Assembly (NCBI GenBank): GCA_964539115.1
Contig: CAZIHY010000086.1
Span: 1-8,816, forward strand
From: CAKSXP01 sp964539115
Lineage (GTDB): Bacteria; Bacillota; Clostridia; Oscillospirales; Oscillospiraceae
Reading direction: 5' to 3'
DNA length: 8,816 nucleotides
The position numbers were made by a program, and so were the translations under genes. Every line of letters starts with the position of its first letter. Position 1 is the first letter of the stretch. Under the pieces are notes generated by a model. The model saw only the letters and a list, made by a program, of their open reading frames with translations, ran no database searches and had not been told where the DNA came from. Below are positions 1 to 6,034 of this stretch, piece after piece.

Positions 1-814
1 ATTCCTCTATTGGTATCCAGACCTCGAAATAACCGCTGAGGTCGCTGCCGTCAAATACGCTGCACAAAAGATTCCCGCGGGCATTGCCGCATATCTTCAG
101 CCCGTTTTCGTTCGCATAATCGACGAGGTACTGAAGGTGCCTCGGCGAAAAAGCGTCTTTACCGGTGCTGGTGAAAACGGAGTGCAGGCTGCGCTGGGAG
201 GGGAGATGCTGAGCGGGAGGGTCGGAGCGGACGCCGAATTCCTTAACATACTGCATATCCAGAGCAAGTCCCCACGAATAGTTTTCTCCGCCCTTGTCGG
301 CCAAGGGCAGATCGCTTTTTGGAATTTCAAAACAGCGGTGAACAAATGGCATATACTTGAGCCAGTGCTGGCTGACATGAGATATCGCGGGGTCGTCGTC
401 ATAAATAAAGTTGTGGCGGTTGAGGTATCTGACTATTTCCGGACTCTGGCGGATATCGCACTTGCCGAGGTAATCTCTCGCGTGCGCAAGCTCGGTTTTG
501 TGTTCGCGTATGCGGCGCAGGAGCAGCTTCTGCCGCAGCAGATCAGTTTCGATTTCCTTTTCCTTGGCGTCTATGGCGTTTGTGATGTCCTCATATGAGC
601 TGTCGGAAACCATGTGGGATATCTCCTCAATGCCAAAGCCGAAATTTTTATACCACAGGCAGTCAAGCAGGAAGTTTATATCCCAGGTCTCATAATATCT
701 ATAGTCGTTGTTCTTGTCCTTAACAGGGTGAACAACGCCTTTTTTTTCGTAGTATCGGAGCAGATCTGTTGAGATACCAAGAATTTTGGCAACGTCTCCG
801 ATCTTATATTTCAT
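1..814 (-). CDS. MerR-family transcriptional regulator with GyrI-like effector domain (3' end off the window)
   Basis: Reading the minus strand from the ATG at 814 gives 271 codons with no stop before the left edge, so the C-terminus is missing. Residues 1-70 are a typical MerR winged helix: it opens MKYKIGDVAKILGIS, followed by the LLRYYEKKGVV helix-turn-helix segment and a YRYY wing. Residues about 75-118 (rich in K, E, R and L) form the expected coiled-coil dimerisation helix. Residues about 120-271 look like a GyrI/BmrR-type effector-binding region, ending in FEVWIPIEE, a strand typical of that fold. Members twist promoters with long spacers and are activated when a small molecule binds the C-terminal domain. 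It is divergent from the M24 gene pair and is the obvious candidate regulator of the cassette. No metal-binding cysteine pattern is apparent, so an organic ligand is more likely than a metal. Start choice: ATG with a weak GGATGG upstream; an in-frame TTG lies one codon earlier. The MerR call is secure; the effector type is inferred. Confidence 0.9.
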   Translation of the reverse strand, partial: MKYKIGDVAKILGISTDLLRYYEKKGVVHPVKDKNNDYRYYETWDINFLLDCLWYKNFGFGIEEISHMVSDSSYEDITNAIDAKEKEIETDLLRQKLLLRRIREHKTELAHARDYLGKCDIRQSPEIVRYLNRHNFIYDDDPAISHVSQHWLKYMPFVHRCFEIPKSDLPLADKGGENYSWGLALDMQYVKEFGVRSDPPAQHLPSQRSLHSVFTSTGKDAFSPRHLQYLVDYANENGLKICGNARGNLLCSVFDGSDLSGYFEVWIPIEE

Positions 815-858
815 CAAAGTTCACCATCCAGTTGATTTGATTGACATTTTTTATATTT

Positions 859-887
859 ATTATAGCTAAAGTTAATTAAAATTGCAA
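859..887 (-). promoter_or_regulatory. Predicted sigma-A promoter of the MerR-family gene
   Basis: On the minus strand a -35 box TTGCAA (887-882, four of six consensus bases) is followed after exactly 17 bases by a perfect -10 box TATAAT (864-859). Transcription would begin near 852, giving a leader of about 40 bases before the ATG at 814. The area is very AT-rich and includes the palindrome TTAATTAA (872-879) within the spacer, a possible autoregulatory site. Confidence 0.7.
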
Positions 888-991
888 GGGACGAACAGGT
901 CTCTTTTTCAGGTATTTGTTTATCAGCGAGACTCTGAAGATACAGGGAGATACGGGCTTTCGGATAATAAACTCCGCCGATAAAAAATGCA

Positions 992-1021
992 TTGAAAAAA
1001 GCCTGTTAGACAGGCTATAAT
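992..1021 (+). promoter_or_regulatory. Predicted promoter of the M24 gene pair with an operator-like dyad in the spacer
   Basis: The -35 box TTGAAA (992-997, five of six) and the perfect -10 box TATAAT (1016-1021) are 18 bases apart. The spacer is almost entirely a perfect inverted repeat: AGCCTGT (1000-1006), TAG, ACAGGCT (1010-1016). A second, shorter dyad GGCTA (1013-1017) / TAGCC (1023-1027) straddles the -10 box. Repeats between the two boxes are where MerR-family proteins bind, and a MerR gene lies divergently next door. The spacer is 18 rather than the usual 19-20 bases, so control by a repressor that blocks the promoter is equally possible. Predicted start is near 1028, about 70 bases before the first gene. 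Confidence 0.65.
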
Positions 1022-1097
1022 TTAGCCGTAAATAAGCAAAGATCCTGAGTTACGGAAGAATACCGAAATTGTTAACGCAATAGTTGGGAGGCTGTGC

Positions 1098-2342
1098 ATG
1101 AATAACTATGGACGGAATATGGTCAACCGTTTTGAGCGGGTTGACGTGTTTTCCCCGGCCGAATACCGGAGAAGAATTAACGGCGTACGGGAGCTGATGA
1201 AGGAAAACGGCGTTGATATGGCTGTTTTTCTTGAGAGCTCTGAGGAGACCTATGGACAATGGATGACAGGCGTTAGATTCATGGAATACGTGATAGTTCC
1301 GGCGCAAGGCGAAGTTATAGGCGTTTTGTGGAACGAACTGAATGAGGAGTCCTGCATACCGGTGGGCGGCGTTGATTATGAGCGCTATCTGATACAAAAG
1401 CCGACGGAAGCCGGATGCGAGGGGATACGCTTTGTGAACCGCTGTTCCGACGCTGAGATTGTCCGGATGATAGCTGCGCTGCGTCCCGGGCGGATAGGGC
1501 TTGTGGCACCGCTGCGTATGACGGCTGCATTTGCGGATGCTATGGAGGAGCTGCTTCCGGGTGTGGAAACGGTGGACCTGTCTATCCCGGTAGCTGTGTT
1601 CCGTGCGGTGAAGAGCGAGGAGGAGCTTGCAGCGATCAAGCAGTCCCGCGATGTTGAGGTCAAGGTGTTCGAGGCGCTTCCTTACCTGATTCGGGAGGGG
1701 CGCACGTCTCGGGAAGTGACAAGAGAGATACGCTATATGCTGACGTCTATGGGCGCGTCCGGCTGCCTGTGCTGCCAGTTAGTGAATAACGGACCAAATG
1801 ATGATACGCTCAGCGAAAGCTATGGACTGATCGACAGGAAAATACAAAAGGGCGACCGGATGTTCGCTATTTTAGAGGCCAATGGCCCCGGCCAGCAGCA
1901 TGTTGCGTTTGGCCGGCATCTGATGTTCGGTGAGCCAACGCCTTTCATGCTCAAAGCGGTCGAAGATGAGATAAAGGCTCATAAATATGCCGCGTCCCTG
2001 ATGAAAGCGGATGGAGTTACCACGTTGGCGCAGATCGCGGTCAAGACCCGCAAGTATGTAAACAGCCTTGGTTATATGCTTCAGGAGCAGGTGGGCTGGA
2101 ACTGGATGCACAGCATGGGTTCGTTTATGTATGAGCAGTATTCTCTTGAGGACTATACGGAGAATGTTCCGCTGCGGGAGGGCATCATTCTGCACTGCCA
2201 TCCGAAGCTGTACAGCTATTACAATGACGATCAGAACCGCTTCATCCGCCGGGAGGTTTTCATTCTCAATACATACCGTATTACGAAGGATGGCCCGGTA
2301 GATCTGATCAATGTGCCGTTTGAGCCTGTAATTCTGGACTGA
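1098..2342 (+). CDS. M24 (creatinase/aminopeptidase P) fold protein, metal site degenerate
   Basis: This is a 414-residue protein with the two-domain layout of creatinase and prolidase: an N-terminal creatinase-like domain (about 15-165), the linker FRAVKSEEELAAIKQS (168-183), and the C-terminal pita-bread domain (about 184-405). In peptidases of this family five residues (Asp, Asp, His, Glu, Glu) bind two metal ions. Here the second Asp position falls at Ala270 in VAFGR, the His survives at 338 in MHSMG, the first Glu is replaced in HCHP (His368), and the last Glu is probably kept at 386. The first Asp position is Ile258 or Glu260 depending on alignment. The HSxG and ALxR-like motifs resemble metal-independent creatinase more than prolidase, so a metallopeptidase role is unlikely. 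Start: GGGAGG at 1086-1091, six bases before the ATG. A second M24 gene follows after 12 bases, with its ribosome site just past this stop codon. Family certain; function unknown, substrate perhaps a small amide or amidine. Confidence 0.87.
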   Translation: MNNYGRNMVNRFERVDVFSPAEYRRRINGVRELMKENGVDMAVFLESSEETYGQWMTGVRFMEYVIVPAQGEVIGVLWNELNEESCIPVGGVDYERYLIQKPTEAGCEGIRFVNRCSDAEIVRMIAALRPGRIGLVAPLRMTAAFADAMEELLPGVETVDLSIPVAVFRAVKSEEELAAIKQSRDVEVKVFEALPYLIREGRTSREVTREIRYMLTSMGASGCLCCQLVNNGPNDDTLSESYGLIDRKIQKGDRMFAILEANGPGQQHVAFGRHLMFGEPTPFMLKAVEDEIKAHKYAASLMKADGVTTLAQIAVKTRKYVNSLGYMLQEQVGWNWMHSMGSFMYEQYSLEDYTENVPLREGIILHCHPKLYSYYNDDQNRFIRREVFILNTYRITKDGPVDLINVPFEPVILD

Positions 2343-2354
2343 GGGGGATAGAAC

Positions 2355-3488
2355 ATGAATATGGATAATATTATGGCCTTTCGCAAGGAGCAGATCCGCC
2401 ATATCCTGACTGACAGGGGACTTAACGCGGTTTTGTTTTGCAATGGAATACGTGAAAACTGGGATTCATGGCTTCTTGGAAGCACCGAGATCCCGATACT
2501 TCAACCCTTTGGCAGGGTGAACCTGTTTTTGGCTACTGCAGAGGGAGAGGTGCATTGCCTGTGCGCATATACCAATCATCCCTGCGATTTTCCGCATTAC
2601 CCGCTATTTGACTGCACGCAGTTTGATGAGCTGTTCTCAGCGGGCAGGATCGGCATCGTGAACCCTGAGTGCCTTCTGAAACTGACGCGGGATCAGCTTG
2701 CGGAGCATTATCCGGCATTGAGTTATGAAAATGTGACTACGGAATTTCTCGCCGCGAAGGCGCGCAAGTGTCCGGAGGAGGTGGAAGGACTGCGCAGGGC
2801 CGCCAAGATATATGACCGTGCGTTTGTCCTCATGCCCTGGCTGCTTCGTGCGGAACAGACGGAAGCGCAGATCGCCGTGGAACTGCGCAGCCGGCTGGGT
2901 ACGCTGGGAGCGGAAGTCGTTGAGCTGAGCGAGGATCCGAATGCGTCCATGCTTGTAACGCTGACGTCGGCTCCGGATGGAGAAGCATCTGTTCCTGAAC
3001 CGATATTGTATCCTGGCCGCAGACTGCAGGTAGGGGACAGAGTGAATTTAGGCGTAAACGGCTATCTGGCGGGCGGCTTTTCCGCAGCACTGGGCCGGTG
3101 CTATGTTTTGGGAAAGGCCTCGGACGAGGCGCGCCGCTGCTGGGAGCTGACTGTCAAGGCGCAGCATGTGGCGGCGGAACTGATGAGACCCGGAACAACG
3201 ATAGCTTCCGCGGTAGATCAGGTCACCAGCGGCCTTCTGCAGGCAAACGGATTTTCTTCAATGGGCGAAAACTGCATATATGGGATAGGCTGCTCCAGAT
3301 CGGAAGCGCCTCGCTTTGTAGATGCGTCCCGCGATATGCCGTTGGAATCCGGTATGACGCTGGTTATTGCACCTAAGCTGACTTCGCCGGGAAAGGACCC
3401 CTACTGCTGTATGGATATGTATCAGGTGACGGATCAGGGCTGTGTGCGTCTGAGCGGAACGAAGCAGGAACTGGTCGAACTGTTTTAA
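2355..3488 (+). CDS. Second M24 (creatinase/aminopeptidase P) fold protein, all five metal ligands lost
   Basis: This 377-residue protein is a divergent partner of the preceding gene. It keeps the fold markers: the linker AKARKCPEEVEGLRRA (134-149), GDRV (227-230), RPGTT (278-282) and ESGMTLVIAPKL (331-342). The catalytic positions are gone. By motif alignment the two Asp positions are Gly233 and Ala245 (the family's SDxxR reads AALGR), the His in HGIG is Tyr309 (YGIGC), the Glu in EPG is Ala339 (VIAPK), and the final Glu is Met353. It therefore cannot be a metallopeptidase and may be a structural or substrate-binding subunit pairing with the upstream protein, since M24 proteins commonly dimerise; that pairing is inference. 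It begins 12 bases after the upstream stop, with GAGGGGGA at 2341-2348 six bases before the ATG, so the two are co-transcribed. An ATG two codons downstream is an alternative start. No frameshift or internal stop suggests decay; the reading frame is intact over its full length. Confidence 0.85.
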   Translation: MNMDNIMAFRKEQIRHILTDRGLNAVLFCNGIRENWDSWLLGSTEIPILQPFGRVNLFLATAEGEVHCLCAYTNHPCDFPHYPLFDCTQFDELFSAGRIGIVNPECLLKLTRDQLAEHYPALSYENVTTEFLAAKARKCPEEVEGLRRAAKIYDRAFVLMPWLLRAEQTEAQIAVELRSRLGTLGAEVVELSEDPNASMLVTLTSAPDGEASVPEPILYPGRRLQVGDRVNLGVNGYLAGGFSAALGRCYVLGKASDEARRCWELTVKAQHVAAELMRPGTTIASAVDQVTSGLLQANGFSSMGENCIYGIGCSRSEAPRFVDASRDMPLESGMTLVIAPKLTSPGKDPYCCMDMYQVTDQGCVRLSGTKQELVELF

Positions 3489-3495
3489 TTAAAAA

Positions 3496-3580
3496 TGCCT
3501 CCTGTGGAATGTAGAAAAAAACCTTGACCTTGGAACAGTTCCATGGTTTAGGATTAAATCATCATAATATACAGGAGGCA
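3496..3580 (+). promoter_or_regulatory. Anti-Shine-Dalgarno copy facing the cyclase ribosome binding site
   Basis: TGCCTCCTGT at 3496-3505 is the exact reverse complement of ACAGGAGGCA at 3571-3580, which contains the ribosome binding site of the cyclase gene. A transcript reading through from the M24 genes contains both and could hide the ribosome site in a 10-base-pair stem. A transcript starting at the internal promoter (predicted start near 3561) lacks the upstream copy and would be freely translated. The complementarity is seen directly; the regulatory effect is inferred. Confidence 0.5.
3524..3554 (+). promoter_or_regulatory. MerR-type promoter with 19-base spacer and palindromic operator, upstream of the cyclase gene
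   Basis: The -35 box TTGACC (3524-3529) and a weak -10 box TAGGAT (3549-3554) are separated by 19 bases, the long spacing typical of MerR-activated promoters. The spacer holds a palindrome: arms ACCTTGGAAC (3527-3536) and GTTCCATGGT (3538-3547) around a central A, nine of ten pairs matching. Operator half-sites of the CTTGGA...TCCAAG kind, placed immediately after the -35 box, are common for MerR-family regulators. The regulator encoded at 814-1 is a candidate, but the sequence differs from the dyad at 1000-1016, so it may not bind both. Confidence 0.7.
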
Positions 3581-3586
3581 AAAATC

Positions 3587-4489
3587 ATGGCTTATATGCC
3601 GCTCAATAAGGACAATTTCTATCTTGACAAGAGCAAGATGACCAAGATCTATGACCTTTCCATGCCTTGGGGCGTTGATACCCCGCTGTGGCCCTTCCCC
3701 GGTGCGCGCACCGACCTTCAGTTCCCCCGCGGACAGTATCTCGGACGCTTCCATAAGCGTACAATGACATATACCGGCACCCTTCATGCCGGCACCCATA
3801 TGGACGCTCCCAACCACGTTATGCATGAGGAAGAGGTCGATCGCGAGCGCTACGGCTATACTCTCGCGGAGATCCCTCTTGAGCATTGCATCGGCTCCGG
3901 CGTTATTCTTGACATGCGCTGGCTGCGCGACGAGTTCGAGGAGAAGTGGAACGCCGCAGGCGGCGATCCCGCAAAGATGGGCAATATATGGTATGAGCTC
4001 CAGCCTGAAGACTTCGAGAAGGCCGCTGCCAAAGATGGTCTCGAGATCCGCGAGAACGACTGGGTAGTTGTCAACACCGGCTTCCATCATTACTGGAGAG
4101 TCAACAACGACAAATACTATAACTACTATCCCGGCATGGGCCCGACTGTTGCCAACTGGCTGATCCACGAGAAGCATATCAAGGGCATCACCGGTACCTG
4201 GGGCGCAACCGACGCTCCCCTCTGGCACCATCCTCTGAAGGAGCAGATGCCTTGGCTCGACACCGCATATCGCGCCGCCACGGGCAATGACCCCACGGTC
4301 CTGTTCCCTGACTATGAGCCCTGCCACAGACTGTTCATGCAGCATGGCGTCTGCACTGTTGAGAACGCTGGCGGAGATGTCGACGACTGCACCGGCAGAC
4401 GTATGACCATCGCCGCATTCCCGTTCCGCTGCGAGATGGCCGACGGCGGATTCGTTCGTCTGGTCGCATGGGAAGAAGGCTCCTTCTAA
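3587..4489 (+). CDS. Cyclase-family (kynurenine formamidase-like) metal-dependent hydrolase
   Basis: This 300-residue protein belongs to the cyclase family (PF04199), which includes the bacterial kynurenine formamidase KynB and other hydrolases of amides, lactones and ring systems. The signature HxGTHxDxPxH is intact as HAGTHMDAPNH at residues 67-77, giving His67, His71, Asp73 and His77 as the expected metal ligands and active-site residues. Further family features are the IYDLSMPW opening (21-28) and a C-terminal core near ENAGGDVDD. At 300 residues it is clearly longer than KynB (about 210), with aromatic and His-rich inserts (HHYW, YYNYY), so tryptophan catabolism is not implied. Start: the ATG at 3587 has AGGAGG at 3573-3578; extending upstream to a TTG at 3524 would run through the promoter. 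Arginine codons are nearly all CGC/CGT with no CGG, unlike the CGG-rich first M24 gene, suggesting high expression. The dehydrogenase starts one base after its stop. No signal peptide; cytoplasmic. Substrate unknown. Confidence 0.9.
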   Translation: MAYMPLNKDNFYLDKSKMTKIYDLSMPWGVDTPLWPFPGARTDLQFPRGQYLGRFHKRTMTYTGTLHAGTHMDAPNHVMHEEEVDRERYGYTLAEIPLEHCIGSGVILDMRWLRDEFEEKWNAAGGDPAKMGNIWYELQPEDFEKAAAKDGLEIRENDWVVVNTGFHHYWRVNNDKYYNYYPGMGPTVANWLIHEKHIKGITGTWGATDAPLWHHPLKEQMPWLDTAYRAATGNDPTVLFPDYEPCHRLFMQHGVCTVENAGGDVDDCTGRRMTIAAFPFRCEMADGGFVRLVAWEEGSF

Positions 4490-4490
4490 G
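4471..4490 (+). promoter_or_regulatory. Ribosome site of the dehydrogenase gene inside a small hairpin at the cyclase stop codon
   Basis: The only ribosome-site-like sequence before the ATG at 4491 is GGAAGAAGG (4471-4479), inside the end of the cyclase gene. Part of it, AGAAG (4474-4478), pairs with CTTCT (4483-4487) over a four-base loop. Ribosomes finishing the cyclase would open this, a simple arrangement for translational coupling. The pairing is seen; the coupling is inferred. Confidence 0.4.
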
Positions 4491-5456
4491 ATGAAAACAC
4501 TTGCCGACGTCAAAAAGATAGCTGTTCTCGGCGCCGGAACGATGGGCCCCGGCATTGCGCAGACCTTTGCAATGGGTGGTTACGCTGTTACCATGTGGAC
4601 TCGTTCCGAGGCCACGAGGGAGAAAGCCAAGGCCTCTCTCATGACCAGCCTCCGGACCTTTGCCGAGGAGGGTGAGATCGAGGAGAGCAAAATAAATGAG
4701 ATCTATGCCCGTGTGAGCTTTGCTCCCACAGTCGCCGAGGCGGTCGAGGGCGCGGATTTCATCATGGAGACCATCGTTGAGAACCGTGATGCAAAGACCG
4801 AGCTTTATAAACAGCTCGCGGAGATAGTACCCTCCGATGTTATTGTGGCGTCAAATACATCAGCTTTGAACATTTTCGAGGTCGTGCCCGAAAGCCTGCT
4901 GCCGCAGCAGATAATCTGCCACTGGTATGCGCCTCCCGCCGTGATCCCTCTTGTTGAGGTCGTGAAGAGCGAGCAGGCCCCGCAGGAATACGCGGACATT
5001 GCTGTTCAAATGCTCAAAAACTGCGGTAAGACCGCGGTCCAGATGAAGAAATTCATCCGCGGTTATATAGTAAACCGCCTTCAGCAGTGCCTTAACCGCG
5101 AGGTTTTTTACCTTCTGGATAACGGCTACTGCGATGCCGAGGCGATAGACCTCGCCTCCAAGGCAAGCTTTATCCCCCGTGCATGCGTCCTCGGTCTGCT
5201 CAAGCGCGCCGACTTCGGCGGACTTGACATGACTGCAAACAATTACCGCAACCACAGCTATACGATGCCTGAAAACGGCGACGAAATGCCAAGAACTCTG
5301 GCTGAGCATGTGGAGGCGGGAGAGCTCGGCATCAAGACTGGAAAGGGCTTTTATGACTACACCGGCATGGATATTGAAGAGCTCAAGAAAAAACGCGACA
5401 AACAGCTCTTCGAGATTTTCAGAGTCACGAAGAAGCTGATGGACGACCCTGTCTGA
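4491..5456 (+). CDS. 3-hydroxyacyl-CoA dehydrogenase family NAD-dependent oxidoreductase
   Basis: This 321-residue protein oxidises or reduces a 3-hydroxy group using NAD. The N-terminal Rossmann domain (about 7-185) has the GxGxxG loop as GAGTMG at 14-19 preceded by KIAVL, with SNTSAL at 121-126. The C-terminal helical domain begins around FIRGYIVNRL (188-197) and ends in the family hallmark GELGIKTGKGFYDY (277-290). The catalytic set maps to Ser124, His144, Glu156 and Asn195. The motif after the His is HWYAPPAVIPLVEVV rather than the usual HFFNPVPVMKLVEVI, so the substrate pocket differs from fatty-acid enzymes. The same family includes L-carnitine dehydrogenase and L-gulonate 3-dehydrogenase, of similar length and acting on free hydroxy acids. 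No thiolase, crotonase or acyl-CoA dehydrogenase is nearby, which argues against ordinary beta-oxidation or butyrate synthesis. It starts one base after the cyclase stop, so the two almost certainly act in one pathway. Family secure; substrate unknown. Confidence 0.9.
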   Translation: MKTLADVKKIAVLGAGTMGPGIAQTFAMGGYAVTMWTRSEATREKAKASLMTSLRTFAEEGEIEESKINEIYARVSFAPTVAEAVEGADFIMETIVENRDAKTELYKQLAEIVPSDVIVASNTSALNIFEVVPESLLPQQIICHWYAPPAVIPLVEVVKSEQAPQEYADIAVQMLKNCGKTAVQMKKFIRGYIVNRLQQCLNREVFYLLDNGYCDAEAIDLASKASFIPRACVLGLLKRADFGGLDMTANNYRNHSYTMPENGDEMPRTLAEHVEAGELGIKTGKGFYDYTGMDIEELKKKRDKQLFEIFRVTKKLMDDPV

Positions 5457-5469
5457 CCGATTATTGACA

Positions 5470-5542
5470 GGCAAAGCGGTGCGGTATGGAGCCGGCGAGA
5501 GCGGATCTCACCGCAATTCCGTACCGCATCCCCCGCTTTGCC
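5470..5542 (+). other. Long imperfect hairpin between the dehydrogenase and DUF3870 genes
   Basis: The 111-base gap contains a 73-base fold. The outer stem pairs GGCAAAGCGG (5470-5479) with CCGCTTTGCC (5533-5542), ten perfect pairs. The stem continues with TGCGGTATGGA (5480-5490) against TTCCGTACCGCA (5517-5528), with one G-T pair, and a four-base bulge TCCC at 5529-5532. The top pairs GAGA (5497-5500) with TCTC (5506-5509) over a five-base loop, flanked by GG/CC. No T-run follows, so it is not an intrinsic terminator. It could be an RNA processing or stability element that sets different expression for upstream and downstream genes, or a REP-like palindrome. Confidence 0.6.
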
Positions 5543-5567
5543 CACGTCCCACCATGGGGAATAAGCT

Positions 5568-5900
5568 ATGGGAAAGATTTCGGGTCACATCCTGCTTGCA
5601 GGCTATGCAAAGCTGCCAACGAATACGACCGCACAGAAGATGTTCGACCAGATGGTCGTCGTCGCGGACGTGGATTTTGAAAGCGGCATAATATTGGATG
5701 TTGACTGTACGATGGCAACGGATCTTGGAAAGCGCTTCGTGTTGACGATTATGAAGGGCTATTGCCTTAAGAATGGCTCGGAAGCGCTTCTTGAAGAGAT
5801 AAATCTCAAATACTACGGCCATCTTAAAAAAGCTTTGCTGACCGCGATACGAGAGATCGGGCGGCAGTACAGCGAACTTAAAAAAGAAAATGATGAATAA
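5568..5900 (+). CDS. DUF3870 family protein of unknown function
   Basis: This is a 110-residue protein matching, from memory of the family, DUF3870 (PF12986): an opening GHILLAGYAKLP (5-16), a central VVVADVDFESGIILDVDCTMAT (about 30-51) resembling paired strands, and a helical end containing YYGHLKKALLTAIREIG. It has no signal peptide or membrane segment, so it should be cytoplasmic. I see no recognisable catalytic motif; a conserved-looking Asp-Cys pair (DVDCT, 44-48) and the YYGH-K segment are the best candidates for functional residues. The ATG is preceded by GGGGAA at 5556-5561, six bases away. It lies downstream of the long hairpin and upstream of the symporter, in the same direction as both. 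Position between catabolic enzymes and a transporter suggests a role in the same pathway. The last codons are lysine- and glutamate-rich and probably disordered. Confidence 0.8.
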   Translation: MGKISGHILLAGYAKLPTNTTAQKMFDQMVVVADVDFESGIILDVDCTMATDLGKRFVLTIMKGYCLKNGSEALLEEINLKYYGHLKKALLTAIREIGRQYSELKKENDE

Positions 5901-5950
5901 AAGCAGTCCAGTTTAAGGCGGCTACAAAATAGCTGCAGGATTGAACATGG

Positions 5951-6012
5951 AGCCGACGCAGCGCAGGAGAAACGACGTAATTCTTCTGTGTATCGTCGGC
6001 TATTGCTTTTTT
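5951..6012 (+). terminator. Two-part hairpin followed by six T: intrinsic terminator or attenuator before the symporter
   Basis: AGCCGACG (5951-5958) pairs perfectly with CGTCGGCT (5994-6001). After a two-by-two internal loop, GCGCAGGAGAA (5961-5971) pairs with TTCTTCTGTGT (5981-5991) using three G-T pairs, leaving a nine-base loop. Six T follow at 6007-6012, five bases after the stem, and the symporter's ribosome site starts only six bases later. CGACG within the loop (5973-5977) can also pair with CGTCG (5994-5998), so a competing fold exists. An upstream stem GCGGCTA / TAGCTGC (5919-5937) precedes it. No promoter is visible in the gap, so the symporter is probably reached by readthrough. 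Confidence 0.5.
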
Positions 6013-6034
6013 CCTGTAAGGAGCAAAGTAATAT

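Noticed and set aside
137..598. Open frame on the plus strand inside the MerR gene region
   Set aside because: The minus-strand frame encodes a clear MerR protein through the whole stretch; the plus-strand product has no recognisable features.
3483..3494. Palindrome TTTTAATTAAAA at the end of the second M24 gene
   Set aside because: It is only A and T, overlaps the stop codon and has no GC stem, so it is neither a credible terminator nor a specific operator.
3524..3586. Upstream TTG start that would lengthen the cyclase protein by 21 residues
   Set aside because: The TTG is the -35 box of a MerR-type promoter, the added sequence is the operator and ribosome site, and the ATG at 3587 has an ideal AGGAGG.
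3554..4555. Long open frame (333 codons) on the minus strand opposite the cyclase gene
   Set aside because: It is a shadow of a strongly codon-biased gene on the other strand; it has no recognisable domain and the plus-strand protein has an intact family motif.
5464..5469. Perfect TTGACA that could be a -35 box for the DUF3870 gene
   Set aside because: No acceptable -10 box occurs 15 to 20 bases downstream; the sequence there is the GC-rich arm of the long hairpin.
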